DNA of 35,943 nucleotides, taken from positions 1 to 35,943 of the forward strand of contig JAFAMV010000024.1 in the NCBI GenBank assembly GCA_019233055.1, given 5' to 3'. This stretch comes from Curvibacter sp. (lineage in GTDB: Bacteria > Pseudomonadota > Gammaproteobacteria > Burkholderiales > Burkholderiaceae_C). The translations under genes and the position numbers were made by a program. The notes under the pieces were generated by a model. That model was not told where the DNA came from, ran no database searches, and was given only the letters and a program-made list of their open reading frames with translations. Shown piece by piece: positions 16,689 to 24,985 of the stretch. Positions within the stretch are counted from its first letter, which is position 1. Every line of letters starts with the position of its first letter.

Positions 16689-17468
16689 ATGAGCTACGAA
16701 ACCATTCTGGTGCGCACCGAAGCCGACAAGGTCGGCGTCATCACGCTCAACCGCCCCAAGCAGCTCAACGCGCTGAACGACCAGCTCATGAACGAACTCG
16801 GTCAGGCGCTGAAGGACTTCGAGGCCGATGAGCGGATCGGCTGCATCGTCCTGACCGGCAGCGAAAAGGCCTTTGCCGCAGGCGCCGACATCGCCGCCAT
16901 GGCCAAGTACAACTTCCAGGACGTCTACAAGGGCGACTTCATCAGCCGCAACTGGGAAGCCATCCGCAACATCCGCAAGCCGGTGATCGGCGCCGTCGCC
17001 GGCTTCGCCCTGGGCGGCGGCTGCGAGCTGGCCATGATGTGCGATTTCATCATCGCCGCCGACAACGCCAAGTTCGGCCAGCCCGAGATCAAGATCGGCG
17101 TCATCCCCGGCGCCGGCGGCACCCAGCGCCTGCCGCGTGCCGTCGGCAAATCCAAGGCCATGGACATGGCACTGACCGCCCGCATGATGGATGTGGTGGA
17201 GGCCGAGCGCTCGGGTCTGGTCAGCCGCGTCGTCCCGCTGGACAAGCTGATGGAAGAGACCCTGGCCGCCGCTCTGACCATCTGCTCGTACTCGCAGATC
17301 GCCGTCATGGCCGCCAAGGAATCGGTGAACCGTGCCTTCGAAGGAAGCCTGTCCGATGGCGTGCATTTCGAGCGTCGCCTGTTCCATGCGCTGTTCGCCA
17401 CCGCCGACCAGAAGGAAGGCATGGACGCCTTCGTCAACAAACGCAGCCCCAATTTCACCAACCTTTGA
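16689..17468 (+). CDS. Enoyl-CoA hydratase (crotonase family)
   Basis: This 259-residue enzyme hydrates trans-2-enoyl-CoA in beta-oxidation. The oxyanion-hole segments are [10 protein letters not shown] and [15 protein letters not shown]. Both catalytic glutamates of crotonase appear in place: Glu in GGGCELAMM and Glu in [20 protein letters not shown]. The C-terminus [14 protein letters not shown] is typical. The start ATG at 17468-proximal frame position 16689 has GGAGA 8 nt upstream. It is a strong candidate for a short-chain (PaaF/FadB1-like) hydratase. Together with the divergent PaaG-like gene it suggests CoA-thioester degradation, but no thiolase or dehydrogenase is adjacent. The tRNA gene follows 77 bp downstream on the same strand. 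Confidence 0.93.
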   Translation: MSYETILVRTEADKVGVITLNRPKQLNALNDQLMNELGQALKDFEADERIGCIVLTGSEKAFAAGADIAAMAKYNFQDVYKGDFISRNWEAIRNIRKPVIGAVAGFALGGGCELAMMCDFIIAADNAKFGQPEIKIGVIPGAGGTQRLPRAVGKSKAMDMALTARMMDVVEAERSGLVSRVVPLDKLMEETLAAALTICSYSQIAVMAAKESVNRAFEGSLSDGVHFERRLFHALFATADQKEGMDAFVNKRSPNFTNL

Positions 17469-17545
17469 GCCACAGCTCAAAATTCATGGCTATAATCTAA
17501 GGCTTCCGAGCGGGTTGGCAAAAAACCTTCCTGACATGGAAAAGT

Positions 17546-17622
17546 GGCGCTTTAGCTCAGTCGGTTAGAGCGATGGAATCATAATCCACAGGTCCGCGGT
17601 TCGAATCCGTGAAGCGCCACCA
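17546..17622 (+). tRNA. tRNA-Met (anticodon CAT)
   Basis: This is a 77-nt cloverleaf: acceptor stem GGCGCTT/AAGCGCC with all seven pairs, D arm GCTC/GAGC, anticodon loop ATCATAA (CAT at positions 34-36), and T arm CGCGG/CCGTG with loop TTCGAAT. Discriminator A and an encoded CCA (17620-17622) complete it. The first anticodon-stem pair is an A-C mismatch (27:43). The first acceptor pair is G-C, so it is the elongator type and not the initiator, which has an unpaired position 1. Confidence 0.95.
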
Positions 17623-17656
17623 AAATTTCTTCAAGTGTGACAAGCACTTGGACGCG

Positions 17657-17681
17657 AAAGCCACCTCCGGGTGGCTTTTTT
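17657..17681 (+). terminator. Intrinsic terminator after tRNA-Met
   Basis: The stem AAGCCACC/GGTGGCTT around a TCCG tetraloop is followed by a T run (to about 17681), 35 bp after the tRNA end. It is a textbook Rho-independent terminator. The following bases to 17877 hold no gene, repeat or site that I can recognise. Confidence 0.85.
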
Positions 17682-17877
17682 GTTTCCGGGCCTTATATCC
17701 GACGTCACGGCGGATGCAAGTGAATTTCTGAAGTCGGAACCTCCCTGCCGCTCACGCAGGCCATCTCACTCTTGGTCTTTGACTTGATTCCCAACCCACG
17801 GAACAACTCTGCAAGTATGGGCGCTTGCTCCACCTCTCTCGCCTTTCGGTTCGCGGGCCTGGCTGGAGCGAAATCAA

Positions 17878-18204
17878 TCAGGCGTGCTCGGCTTCGGGCT
17901 CAGCGGGCGCCGGCCGAACATGCAGACGCACCTTCTTGAACCGTTGCGCCACCTGCCACACGTCATACGCGCTTTGCTCGGCCAGCCATACCCGGGCATC
18001 GCCACCGCGCTCCACACCCAGCCAAGCCTGAAGGCGCAGCGCCATTTCTGGTGAGATGGCGGCACGGCCATTCAGCACGCGGGACAGGGCCACACGAGAG
18101 ACGTCCAATTGCTGGGCGGCCTCGGTGACGCTGAGCCCCAGAGCAGGCAAAACGTCATCGCGCAGGGTCAGACCTGGGTGCGGGGGGGCGAACATGTGGG
18201 TCAT
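17878..18204 (-). CDS. higA: HigA-family antitoxin (XRE helix-turn-helix)
   Basis: This 108-residue protein opens with the HigA-typical sequence HPGLTLRDDVLPALGLSVTEAA. The helix-turn-helix (AAQQLDVSRVALSRVLNGRA) is followed by AISPEMALRLQAWLG and SAYDVWQV, all characteristic of HigA antidotes. It should neutralise the HigB RNase and repress the operon through the helix-turn-helix. It lies 14 bp downstream of higB. The toxin-first order is the hallmark of hig modules. The C-terminal tail is acidic and Pro/Ala-rich. Confidence 0.92.
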   Translation of the reverse strand: MTHMFAPPHPGLTLRDDVLPALGLSVTEAAQQLDVSRVALSRVLNGRAAISPEMALRLQAWLGVERGGDARVWLAEQSAYDVWQVAQRFKKVRLHVRPAPAEPEAEHA

Positions 18205-18218
18205 GGTGCTTCTCCAAT

Positions 18219-18497
18219 TCAGTGGTAGTCCTGGTAATCAACCAGCACAACGTCCTGACCTTCGAAAGTGAAGGTCATGCGCCAATTGCCATTCACAGAC
18301 ACCGACCAATGGTTTTGCAGAGTGCCCTGCAAGGCGTGCAGCCTCCAACCAGGAAGGTTCATGTCTTGGGCTGTTTGAGCCTGGTCTAGACGGGCAAGCT
18401 GCCGGGCCAGCTTTGGGGCATGAGCAGCCTGAATACCGGCCTTGGTGCCTCGCTCGAAAAAGGCCTGCAACCCCTTGTGACGAAATGACTTGATCAC
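18219..18497 (-). CDS. higB: HigB-family toxin (RelE/ParE superfamily mRNA interferase)
   Basis: This 92-residue protein starts IKSFRHKGLQAFFERG and ends with the family motif WSVSVNGNWRMTFTFEGQDVVLVDYQDYH. The Arg of NWRMTF and the terminal His belong to the usual catalytic set of this ribosome-dependent RNase family. The start is the GTG at 18497. HigB toxins cleave mRNA on translating ribosomes under stress. The pair lies about 600-950 bp from the tRNA-Met gene, which fits an accessory segment. Confidence 0.92.
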   Translation of the reverse strand: MIKSFRHKGLQAFFERGTKAGIQAAHAPKLARQLARLDQAQTAQDMNLPGWRLHALQGTLQNHWSVSVNGNWRMTFTFEGQDVVLVDYQDYH

Positions 18498-18502
18498 GAT
18501 TT

Positions 18503-18531
18503 ATTGTATATCGCAACGTTACACGACACAA
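18503..18531 (-). promoter_or_regulatory. higBA promoter with overlapping imperfect palindrome
   Basis: On the minus strand TTGTGT (18526-18531) and TACAAT (18503-18508) are separated by 17 nt. This is a good sigma70 promoter whose start point would be at or next to the GTG of higB. An imperfect inverted repeat (8-nt arms, 6 of 8 matching, 18506-18513 and 18517-18524) covers the spacer, where HigA would be expected to bind for autorepression. Confidence 0.55.
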
Positions 18532-18532
18532 A

Positions 18533-18730
18533 TCAACTCATGATACGCAGATTGCCAGGCTCAGTCTGGCCATCGAACCCCACCCCGGCCAGCTCAAGAA
18601 TCCAGGCCTCGATGCACTCATGGTAGATACGCAGCAGGTCCAGTGGCTGTACGGTGCAGTGCTTTTCGGCGGCCGCACTCAACCTTCCAAGCCAGCCATC
18701 GGCCCACCGATCCACACAGCCCTCTGCCAT
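18533..18730 (-). CDS. Small hypothetical ORF upstream of higB
   Basis: This is an open frame of 65 codons whose stop lies 2 bp before the higBA promoter. It contains an aliphatic/aromatic stretch (LLRIYHECIEAWILELAGVGF) that looks more protein-like than most random frames here. I do not recognise a family, and no convincing ribosome site precedes the ATG. It may be a remnant of a gene cut at the edge of the toxin-antitoxin insertion, or not coding at all. Confidence 0.25.
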   Translation of the reverse strand: MAEGCVDRWADGWLGRLSAAAEKHCTVQPLDLLRIYHECIEAWILELAGVGFDGQTEPGNLRIMS

Positions 18731-18768
18731 TCTGTTTGTCGAGGCTCACGATCCGTGCGCTGGCCACC

Positions 18769-19998
18769 TCAGTTCCTGACGGACATCGCTTCGATCATCC
18801 GCACGGTCAGGTACAGCCGGGGCACGATGCTGTCGAGATCGGCCCATTCGTCGGAGCTGTGGATGCGGTCACCCACGATGCCCATGCCATCCAGCACCAC
18901 CGGCTTGGCGGGTGAAGCCGGGTTGTAGGCAAAGCCGGCATCCGTCCCATAGCGCATCGCGGCGGCGGTGAGTGGCCGTCCCATTTCTGCATAGATTGAT
19001 TTGGCCAAGGCCGCCAACGAGTCGCTCGATTCATTCCTGCCGAACGGCGGGCGCCGATCTTCCACCCGAACCGAAACCTGGGTCTCAGGGATGAGCTTCT
19101 TCTGAATCAGGCGGTCCGCATCGGCCTGCACCCGCGCAATCTCCGACGGGTCCGACATCCGCATGTCAGCAGTGGCACCTGCCTTTTCAGGGATGATGTT
19201 GACCGCGCCACCCGCCTGGACGACGGTCCAGTTGACTGTCGTCCCCTTGGCCGTGCTGCCGAGGTCGTTCAGCTGCAGCAATTGGTGCGCCAATTCGATC
19301 GCCGCATTGCGACCGGCTTCCGGTGCGGATCCGGCATGAGAGGCCCGCCCCTGCACATCCAGATGGACATAGGCGATGCCATTGGTTCCGACCGTCACCC
19401 GCTCAGACTCGGGTGGCTCGAACACCAGCACGAAATCCTGGTCGGCCGACAGCTTCTGGATGATCGAGCGCGAACCGAGCGAGCTTTTCTCTTCGTCAGG
19501 ATTGAACAGCACCGTGAGGGTCTTGAAAGCCCTGAATTGACGCTCCCGCAGAAGATCGAGGGCGTGCAGGATCAGCAAGGCGCCCCCCTTGGCATCCGCC
19601 ACGCCCGGGCCGAAGGCCTTGTTGCCCACGACCTTGAAGGGCCGCTTTGCCGCGTCTCCGATGCCAAAGACGGTGTCATAGTGGATCATCAGCAGGATGT
19701 TTTTCGTGCCCTCGCCGTGCAAGGTGCCGATGATGGTCCGGCCGGCTGCCGGTGGAGAGGACCGGACCTCGACATCCGCCCCCAGAACCCGCAGCCTCTG
19801 GGCCAGCATGCCTTCGACCTTGGCAAGCCCCGCCGCGTCATCGGTGCCGCTGTCCATGTTGACCACCACACCGAGGTCCTCGGTCAAGGCCGCCTTGTGG
19901 GCCTGGGCCAAGCGCAGAAGGCCCGCGTCATATTGCGCCTGTGCGGCGCCCGCCAGAGCCAAGCCACCAGCCAGGGTCCAGATTTTCATGTGCCTCAT
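18769..19998 (-). CDS. Secreted M20 family metallopeptidase (glutamate carboxypeptidase-like)
   Basis: This 409-residue zinc exopeptidase resembles carboxypeptidase G2. It has a signal peptide (IWTLAGGLALAGAAQAQ), so it is probably periplasmic. The dinuclear zinc site is visible: His106 and Asp108 in IHYDTVF, Asp135 in GPGVADAKGG, catalytic Glu169 and Glu170 in NPDEEKSSLGSR, Glu194 in FEPPESE, and a late His in DRIHSSDEW. The dimerisation domain begins at GRASHAGSAPEAGRNAA. Such enzymes remove C-terminal glutamate from folates or peptides. The start ATG at 19998 has GGAG 7 nt upstream; the frame upstream of it is Arg/Ser-rich and unlikely. It appears to be a single-gene unit. Base usage is less GC-extreme than in the liv region. 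Confidence 0.9.
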   Translation of the reverse strand: MRHMKIWTLAGGLALAGAAQAQYDAGLLRLAQAHKAALTEDLGVVVNMDSGTDDAAGLAKVEGMLAQRLRVLGADVEVRSSPPAAGRTIIGTLHGEGTKNILLMIHYDTVFGIGDAAKRPFKVVGNKAFGPGVADAKGGALLILHALDLLRERQFRAFKTLTVLFNPDEEKSSLGSRSIIQKLSADQDFVLVFEPPESERVTVGTNGIAYVHLDVQGRASHAGSAPEAGRNAAIELAHQLLQLNDLGSTAKGTTVNWTVVQAGGAVNIIPEKAGATADMRMSDPSEIARVQADADRLIQKKLIPETQVSVRVEDRRPPFGRNESSDSLAALAKSIYAEMGRPLTAAAMRYGTDAGFAYNPASPAKPVVLDGMGIVGDRIHSSDEWADLDSIVPRLYLTVRMIEAMSVRN

Positions 19999-20183
19999 AT
20001 TCCATCTCCGCCGTTTCCTGAGTTCAGCCATTGCCGACAAAAACATTCCACATCCGCCACAAAAAAGCCTATCGACAGGGTCCGCTGACGCGGCCGAAAG
20101 CCGCCGTCCAACCTGGTCGAACATGGAGTATTTCTGCAGTCGACAGGCTGATGTTCGATTGAAGTCCTGAAATCGTCAATCGA

Positions 20184-20467
20184 TCAAAGCGCATGAAAAA
20201 ATTCCATTTGGGAATGTCTCGATATGACCGGATTGATTTCCCGAACCCTTGGAATCAAGCACTTACAAAAACGATTCATTGGGCCACCACCGGTTTCGTT
20301 GACATCCATCTGAGCTTCTCGTGCTTGCTCGAACTGAATCGGACGGGTGTAGCCCAGCGTCGAAGACGCCGCCTGGGGATATGGAAGCGTTCGATGTGGT
20401 CGAAAACATTCGACCGAGCTTGCGCACGATGGCGGTAGATTTTTCTGACCACGTGCTCAGTTGCCAT
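20184..20467 (-). pseudogene. Remnant of IS3-type transposase OrfB C-terminus, frameshifted
   Basis: On the minus strand one frame reads EHVVRKIYRHRAQARSNVF, then DHIERFHIPRR. The conserved continuation STLGYTRPIQFEQAREAQ is in a different frame. Together they match the end of the IS3-family integrase domain (pattern VFDYIERFYNPRRRHSTLGYLSPxxFE). A single missing base near 20364-20366, in the expected His codon, accounts for the shift. The upstream catalytic DDE part is absent and no intact terminal inverted repeats were found by eye, so this is a dead fragment. The stretch between it and the M20 gene (19999-20183) holds nothing else I can recognise. Confidence 0.7.
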
Positions 20468-20531
20468 TGAGCCAGCGGAATCCCTCCGTATCGACCCCTC
20501 TCCAAGCCCCGATCAGTATCAAGCTGACCAC

Positions 20532-21527
20532 TCAATCGTCAGCGGTGAACCCGATGGACTTGACGATACCGCGCCAGCGTTCGAAATCCGACCTGAGAAC
20601 TGTCGCCAATTCCTCGGACGTGGACGTCCGAACTTCCAGCCCCACGGCGGCCAAAGCGTCGATGACCTCCTTGTTTGCGAGGGCCTGGCGAACCGCCGCA
20701 TTGGCCGCCTTGACCACCGCAGGGTTTGCGTGGCCGGGCAGGAATATCCCATGCCATTCGCCGTAGACCAGCGTCCGGTAGCCCTGATCCAGCAGGGTTG
20801 CCACGTGGGGCAGGAATTTGCTGCGGGTGGCGCCACTGCTTGCAAGCACACGCAGTTTTCCACCGGGCAAGTGTTGCAGGAATTCACCCACCGGGGCGGA
20901 CACTGCGGCGATCTGCCCGCCGACGAGATCCATGATCGCAGGCTGACTGCCACGGTACCCGATGTGCCGCAGGTCTACCCCGCCGGCCCTGCCAAGAAGC
21001 ACGCCGACGAAATGGGGCATCGAGCCCGGGGCGGGCGAGCCGAAGTTCGCCTGAGCGGGATTGCTCTTGCACCAAGCCATGAATTGCGGAATGTCGCTCA
21101 CCGTTGATGGCACCAGGGGCCCCACCACAAACGCCATGTCGACGGACACGGCTGTTGATACCGGCGTCAGATCCGAAAACGGGTCGTAAGGCAGTTTCCG
21201 ATAGGTGTGGGGATAGATGCCCAACATAGACATCGGGGTGACCAGAAGCGTGCTGCCATCGGCCGGCGCCGCTTTCAAGGTGGAGATGGCAATCTGACCG
21301 CCTCCGCCAGGGCGATTGTCAACAAAGACCGATTTTGCATAGGAGCCGGCCATTCGTGTGGCCAGATGGCGGGCCTCGGTATCCACCGTGCCACCCGGGG
21401 CAAAACCCGCCAGCAGCCTGGTGCTATCGAGCGCCTCCGCGTGGGCGGACCAGGCAACCGTCGAGCCCCATCCGAGCAGAAGGCGGGCCAGGCAGTTGCG
21501 GCGGGTGGTCGGTGTGGAGAATGTCAT
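20532..21527 (-). CDS. Bug/TctC-family periplasmic binding protein
   Basis: This 331-residue protein belongs to the tripartite tricarboxylate transporter binding-protein family (Bug). It shows the beta-strand/loop motif LLAGFAPGGTVDTEARHLA, then VFVDNRPGGGGQIA, and later GSPAPGSMPHFVG and the IGYRGSQPAIMDLVGGQI element. A signal sequence (RNCLARLLLGWGSTVAWSAHA) is present. The ATG at 21527 has GAGG 6 nt upstream. Bug proteins bind small carboxylates. There are no TctA/TctB membrane genes nearby. It is divergent from the LysR gene, which probably controls it. Confidence 0.9.
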   Translation of the reverse strand: MTFSTPTTRRNCLARLLLGWGSTVAWSAHAEALDSTRLLAGFAPGGTVDTEARHLATRMAGSYAKSVFVDNRPGGGGQIAISTLKAAPADGSTLLVTPMSMLGIYPHTYRKLPYDPFSDLTPVSTAVSVDMAFVVGPLVPSTVSDIPQFMAWCKSNPAQANFGSPAPGSMPHFVGVLLGRAGGVDLRHIGYRGSQPAIMDLVGGQIAAVSAPVGEFLQHLPGGKLRVLASSGATRSKFLPHVATLLDQGYRTLVYGEWHGIFLPGHANPAVVKAANAAVRQALANKEVIDALAAVGLEVRTSTSEELATVLRSDFERWRGIVKSIGFTADD

Positions 21528-21910
21528 GGAGCACCTCAAGCTTGTTGGAACAATTCAGGACTTGACTGCCGCTCTTGCTGCGGCAGGGTTCTGCTTCAGG
21601 CGCTCCTGCACGCGCCCACCAAATTCCCATGCCATGCGCCGCACCTCGGACCCATCGTTCTCGGACGCGGTCGCCGGAGGCCATCGCGAGAATTGCTCGG
21701 GCCGCGCCCATGTCTTCTGCCAGTCGTGCAGCAGTCGAGCCGGTGTGGCGCACAGTTTCCAACAGAGGTTCACGGTATCGGACCTGGGGTGAAGGATGAA
21801 ACAGGTCGCGAGTATCGATAGGCCTCATTCACCAGACAATCGACAAAAACTGTTCAATTGATAAGCAACAATTGACAATCACCCATGCGGCCTGTGTTGA
21901 GAATCTCTCC
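21528..21910. other. Intergenic region between the divergent Bug and LysR genes
   Basis: This stretch of about 380 bp is longer than a simple divergent promoter needs. Short frames are open on both strands (for example 21555-21773, minus, 72 codons), but none shows a recognisable family or a good ribosome site. They may be the remains of a lost gene. The LysR-type operator candidate lies at its right end. Confidence 0.4.
21854..21875. promoter_or_regulatory. Candidate LysR operator (perfect palindrome)
   Basis: TCAATTG (21854-21860) and CAATTGA (21869-21875) form a perfect inverted repeat with an 8-bp A-rich spacer, 35 bp before the lysR ATG. It includes the T-N11-A type geometry favoured by LysR regulators. 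Its position fits autoregulation and control of the divergent Bug gene. Confidence 0.6.
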
Positions 21911-22864
21911 ATGCCATTGACGCGATTTACCCTCAGGCAATTCGAAGCTTTTGTCGCTGTGGCGGAGCGCAGCAGCTTCTCAGAAGCCAGCAATCAGATG
22001 GGTTTGACCTCATCGGCGGTAAGCCAATTGGTTGCCGAGTTGGAGGCCTCGTTGGGATTCCGTGTCTTTGATCGGAGCACCCGGCACGTTGAACTGTCTA
22101 GCGCCGGCCGGGATTTCATTGGACCTGCACAAACGGTGCTGAGACACCTGCAGATGGCCGAATCGGCAGCCGCTGATGTGCGCAATCGAGCCTCCGGTGT
22201 GGTGCGTGTCGGCGCCCCCATGGTGCTGGCCAGCGCCGTGCTCCCGGCCGCAATCAAGGCATTCTGCGTCACCCGGCCCAAAGTGATCGTCCGGATCCGG
22301 GACACTCCAGTGGATGAATTGATCGACAAGGTGGCCAGCGGCGATCTGGATCTGGCCGTCGGACCGGACCGGCGCACGGTCCCCCATGTGGACACCATTC
22401 ACGTATTCGACAGTCCCTGGGTCCTCTGGTGCGCCCCCTCCCACCCACTGGCCAGACGGCGCCAACTCCAATGGGAAGATCTGCGCGGAGAGCAGATCGT
22501 TGCCGCCGGCAGGGACCACGAACTGGGCGTGGCGCAAATGCACCTCAACGCGCCCGAAGGAACCCGGGTACGGCCCGTCGACATTGTCGACAATATCTCG
22601 ACTGCCCTGGGCATTTCAGCCCAGGGCTTGGCAATCACGCTGGCTCCGGCCTTCATCGCGGTAGCGGCAGCACCGCTGGGTCTGGTCATGCGGCGGGTCA
22701 GAAACCCCGAGGCGATTCGGCAGGTCTGCATCTATCGCTCCAAGGTACGGGCCGTCCCGCCTGCGGCCGAGGCGTTCTACGACTTCCTGGTGCCGTGGCT
22801 TCAACAATGGAAGGGGCGACGTTCCTTGGGTCGGCCCAGAACTCGAGCCGAAACTGCTCGATGA
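21911..22864 (+). CDS. LysR-family transcriptional regulator
   Basis: This is a 317-residue regulator. An N-terminal winged helix-turn-helix (FTLRQFEAFVAVAERSSFSEA, then SNQMGLTSSAVSQLVAELEASLG, FDRSTRHVELSSAG) is followed by a LysR substrate-binding domain (VVRVGAPMVLASAVLPAAI, DLDLAVGPDR). The ATG at 21911 starts the domain properly; a TTG 39 bp upstream is possible but would lie in the operator region. It is divergent from the Bug gene at 20532-21527, the standard arrangement for a LysR activator and its target. The C-terminal Arg-rich tail is not conserved in the family. Confidence 0.92.
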   Translation: MPLTRFTLRQFEAFVAVAERSSFSEASNQMGLTSSAVSQLVAELEASLGFRVFDRSTRHVELSSAGRDFIGPAQTVLRHLQMAESAAADVRNRASGVVRVGAPMVLASAVLPAAIKAFCVTRPKVIVRIRDTPVDELIDKVASGDLDLAVGPDRRTVPHVDTIHVFDSPWVLWCAPSHPLARRRQLQWEDLRGEQIVAAGRDHELGVAQMHLNAPEGTRVRPVDIVDNISTALGISAQGLAITLAPAFIAVAAAPLGLVMRRVRNPEAIRQVCIYRSKVRAVPPAAEAFYDFLVPWLQQWKGRRSLGRPRTRAETAR

Positions 22865-23074
22865 ACACCGCCCCGCAGGCCGACCGCGACCGAACGCCCC
22901 CCCGCGCACAAGCGACCGCTTCGCTGTAATTGCTTCCGGTCGTCGTCGTCAGGCCCATGCGTGTTCAGCGGCAGGTGCTGCCCTTCATTCCAACGGTTGG
23001 CCACGCCCGGAGCGTCGGCAGACGCGACGCACAGCCAAGGCGTGGCGCCAAGCCATGAACGAGTTCGTGATGGC
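22865..23074. other. Intergenic region between convergent LysR and SMP-30 genes
   Basis: In the plus strand a frame ending at the TAG near 23078 reads RPERRQTRRTAKAWRQAMNE before its stop. It looks like a possible C-terminal remnant of a basic protein, but I cannot assign it. No terminator with a U tract was seen. Confidence 0.25.
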
Positions 23075-23980
23075 CTAGGCCGACCGACTCACCGCCAGGA
23101 CAGCCGACAGGATCGACCCTGTCGCCGATTCGGTCATGACCAACTCTCGGCTGCCTGGCCTGATGGCCACATTGGTCACTGTGGCCCCTTCTGTACTGCG
23201 CAAAAACTCGGTCACCTCGCCCCGTGCATTGAGGACAAAGACACCGCCCAAACTGGCATGGGCCACAAGCAGCCGGTCGCGGTCCAGCAAGGCCATGCCG
23301 TCGGGGCCACTGGTCCCAAAAAAGGTCTGGAAGGCCCCCATTTTCGAGATGCCGCCGCTGGGCAACAACGGCGCTCTCCAGACCTGATTGCCCCGCGTGA
23401 CCGCCACGAACAGCACGCTGGCATCCTCGTTCACCGCCAAGCCATTCGGACTCGGCGCATTGGCCAGCAGCAGGTCCAGTTGGCCATTCACTCTAAGGCG
23501 GTAAACCCGGCCGGTCGGATCGTGCAGGCCTGTCTGCCCTTGATCGGTGAAATACAGATTTCCATCTCGATCAAACACCAAGTCATTCACGCCCTTAAAG
23601 GATTCGCTATGGCGATGGCCGAGCACGGTGCTCAGTTGGGCGGTGCGCGGGTCCAGGCGGAGAATGCCTTTTCTGTAGTCGGCAATCCACAAGCTGCCAT
23701 CCGGATGAAGCGCCATTCCATTCGGCCAGCCGTCGTACTCCAGCACCAGATGCCACGATAGATCTGGCTCAATCCGGAAGATACGACCGTAGGGAATATC
23801 GGTGACGTAGAGGTTGCCGCAGCCATCAAACACCGGACCTTCAAGAAAGCTGTCCATGACATGGCCAGGTTTGTTGGCATCCACCCAATCGGTGCGCCTC
23901 GCTTGCCTGAATGACTCAGGCAGGCGGGTGAGCACCGTGGCGGGAAGGATGGTCGGCGGAGTGAAATTCAGATTCCACAT
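23075..23980 (-). CDS. SMP-30/gluconolactonase family protein
   Basis: This is a 301-residue six-bladed beta-propeller of the SMP-30/LRE family: calcium- or zinc-dependent lactonases and related hydrolases. Repeated blade motifs are visible (EGPVFDGCGNLYVTDIPYG, PNGMALHPDGSLWIADY, NDLVFDRDGNLYFTD, SPNGLAVNEDASVLFVAV, GPDGMALLDRDRLLVAH). The likely metal ligands are Glu of LEGPVF, Asn of FKGVNDL, Asn of SPNGL and Asp of GPDGMA. No signal peptide is visible, so it is cytoplasmic. It begins 7 bp after the upstream Bug gene and is the last gene of the leftward five-gene operon. A lactone-opening step in the pathway is a reasonable inference. Confidence 0.88.
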   Translation of the reverse strand: MWNLNFTPPTILPATVLTRLPESFRQARRTDWVDANKPGHVMDSFLEGPVFDGCGNLYVTDIPYGRIFRIEPDLSWHLVLEYDGWPNGMALHPDGSLWIADYRKGILRLDPRTAQLSTVLGHRHSESFKGVNDLVFDRDGNLYFTDQGQTGLHDPTGRVYRLRVNGQLDLLLANAPSPNGLAVNEDASVLFVAVTRGNQVWRAPLLPSGGISKMGAFQTFFGTSGPDGMALLDRDRLLVAHASLGGVFVLNARGEVTEFLRSTEGATVTNVAIRPGSRELVMTESATGSILSAVLAVSRSA

Positions 23981-23987
23981 CGCGGCA

Positions 23988-24956
23988 TCACTCCGGCTTG
24001 ACGCCAGCAGCACGGGCTACGGCTGACCAGGCATGGGTTTCTTTTCTGACCAGCGCAGCGAACTCAGCGCTCGGCAGGCCGCCGGGCTGCGCGCCCTGCT
24101 GCGCAAAGCGTTCCACCAGCCCCGGATCCATCATGGCTTTGACGACCTCCTGCTGGAGTTTCTGCACGACGGCGACCGGGGTCCCTTTGGGGGCCGCGAG
24201 GCCGAACCAATTCATCACCACAAAGCCTGGAAGTCCCGCCTCCTTGAAGGTCGGCACCGCCGGCAGGCCGCTCAGTCGCTTGTCCCCGGTCGTTGCCAAG
24301 GCCCGGACCTTGCCGCCATTCACCACCGGGATCGCCGTGGGGCTGGCCGTGATCAACACATCGACCTGGTTCCCCATGAGCGCCAACATGGCATCGCCAG
24401 CGCCTTTGAAGGGAATATGGGTCATGGCGACATGGGCTTCCTTTTCAAACACCTCGCCAGACAAGTGGGTGGAACTGCCGGCCCCCCCGGAGCCGAAGTT
24501 GAGCTGCCCCGGATGCGATTGCGCAAAAGCGATCAGGTCGGCGACCGTCTTGAATGGAGACTGGGCCGGCACCACCAGGACGACCGGTGTGACGGCCAAT
24601 GTCGTCACGGGGATCAGATCGGAGGCCTGGTCCCAGGGCAACTTTTTGAAGATCGCCGGCAGCATCGCGTACGTGGTGTCGTTGGTCAGCAAGGTATTGC
24701 CATCGGGTGCCGATTTCGCCACAAAGTTGCTGCCGATGGTGCCGGACGCGCCAGTCTTGTTCTCCACGATGAAGGATTGGCCCGTTTGCTCGGTCAGCTT
24801 CCGCGCCACCTGGCGCGCCGCAAAATCGGTGGTGCCTCCCGCAGCGTAGGGCACCACAATGCGCACGGGTTTGTCAGGCCATGTGGTTTGAGCCAGCAGC
24901 GGCGTGCACAAAATCGTGCCCAGGGTGAAGGGCAGGACAGAGAAGATGGATTTCAT
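23988..24956 (-). CDS. Bug/TctC-family periplasmic binding protein
   Basis: This 322-residue binding protein has a signal peptide (MKSIFSVLPFTLGTILCTPL, then LAQ). Family motifs are WPDKPVRIVVPYAAGGTTDF near the mature start, VENKTGASGTIG, and the HIPFKGAGDAMLALMGNQVD element with the later GGKVRALATTGDKRL. It probably binds a small carboxylate in the periplasm. It lies fourth in the leftward operon, between another Bug gene (29 bp upstream) and the SMP-30 gene (7 bp downstream). The Shine-Dalgarno sequence is weak. Confidence 0.92.
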   Translation of the reverse strand: MKSIFSVLPFTLGTILCTPLLAQTTWPDKPVRIVVPYAAGGTTDFAARQVARKLTEQTGQSFIVENKTGASGTIGSNFVAKSAPDGNTLLTNDTTYAMLPAIFKKLPWDQASDLIPVTTLAVTPVVLVVPAQSPFKTVADLIAFAQSHPGQLNFGSGGAGSSTHLSGEVFEKEAHVAMTHIPFKGAGDAMLALMGNQVDVLITASPTAIPVVNGGKVRALATTGDKRLSGLPAVPTFKEAGLPGFVVMNWFGLAAPKGTPVAVVQKLQQEVVKAMMDPGLVERFAQQGAQPGGLPSAEFAALVRKETHAWSAVARAAGVKPE

Positions 24957-24985
24957 GGATTTGTCTCGAATCGCTTGGGCAACGC

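Noticed and set aside
17546..17622. Possible attachment site in the tRNA-Met 3' end
   Set aside because: I looked for a second copy of the T-arm/acceptor sequence up to groESL and saw none; no integrase gene is present.
21555..21773. 72-codon minus-strand frame upstream of the Bug gene
   Set aside because: The start is a GTG without a good ribosome site and no family is recognised; overlapping frames on both strands are equally open, so it is mentioned only as part of the intergenic region.
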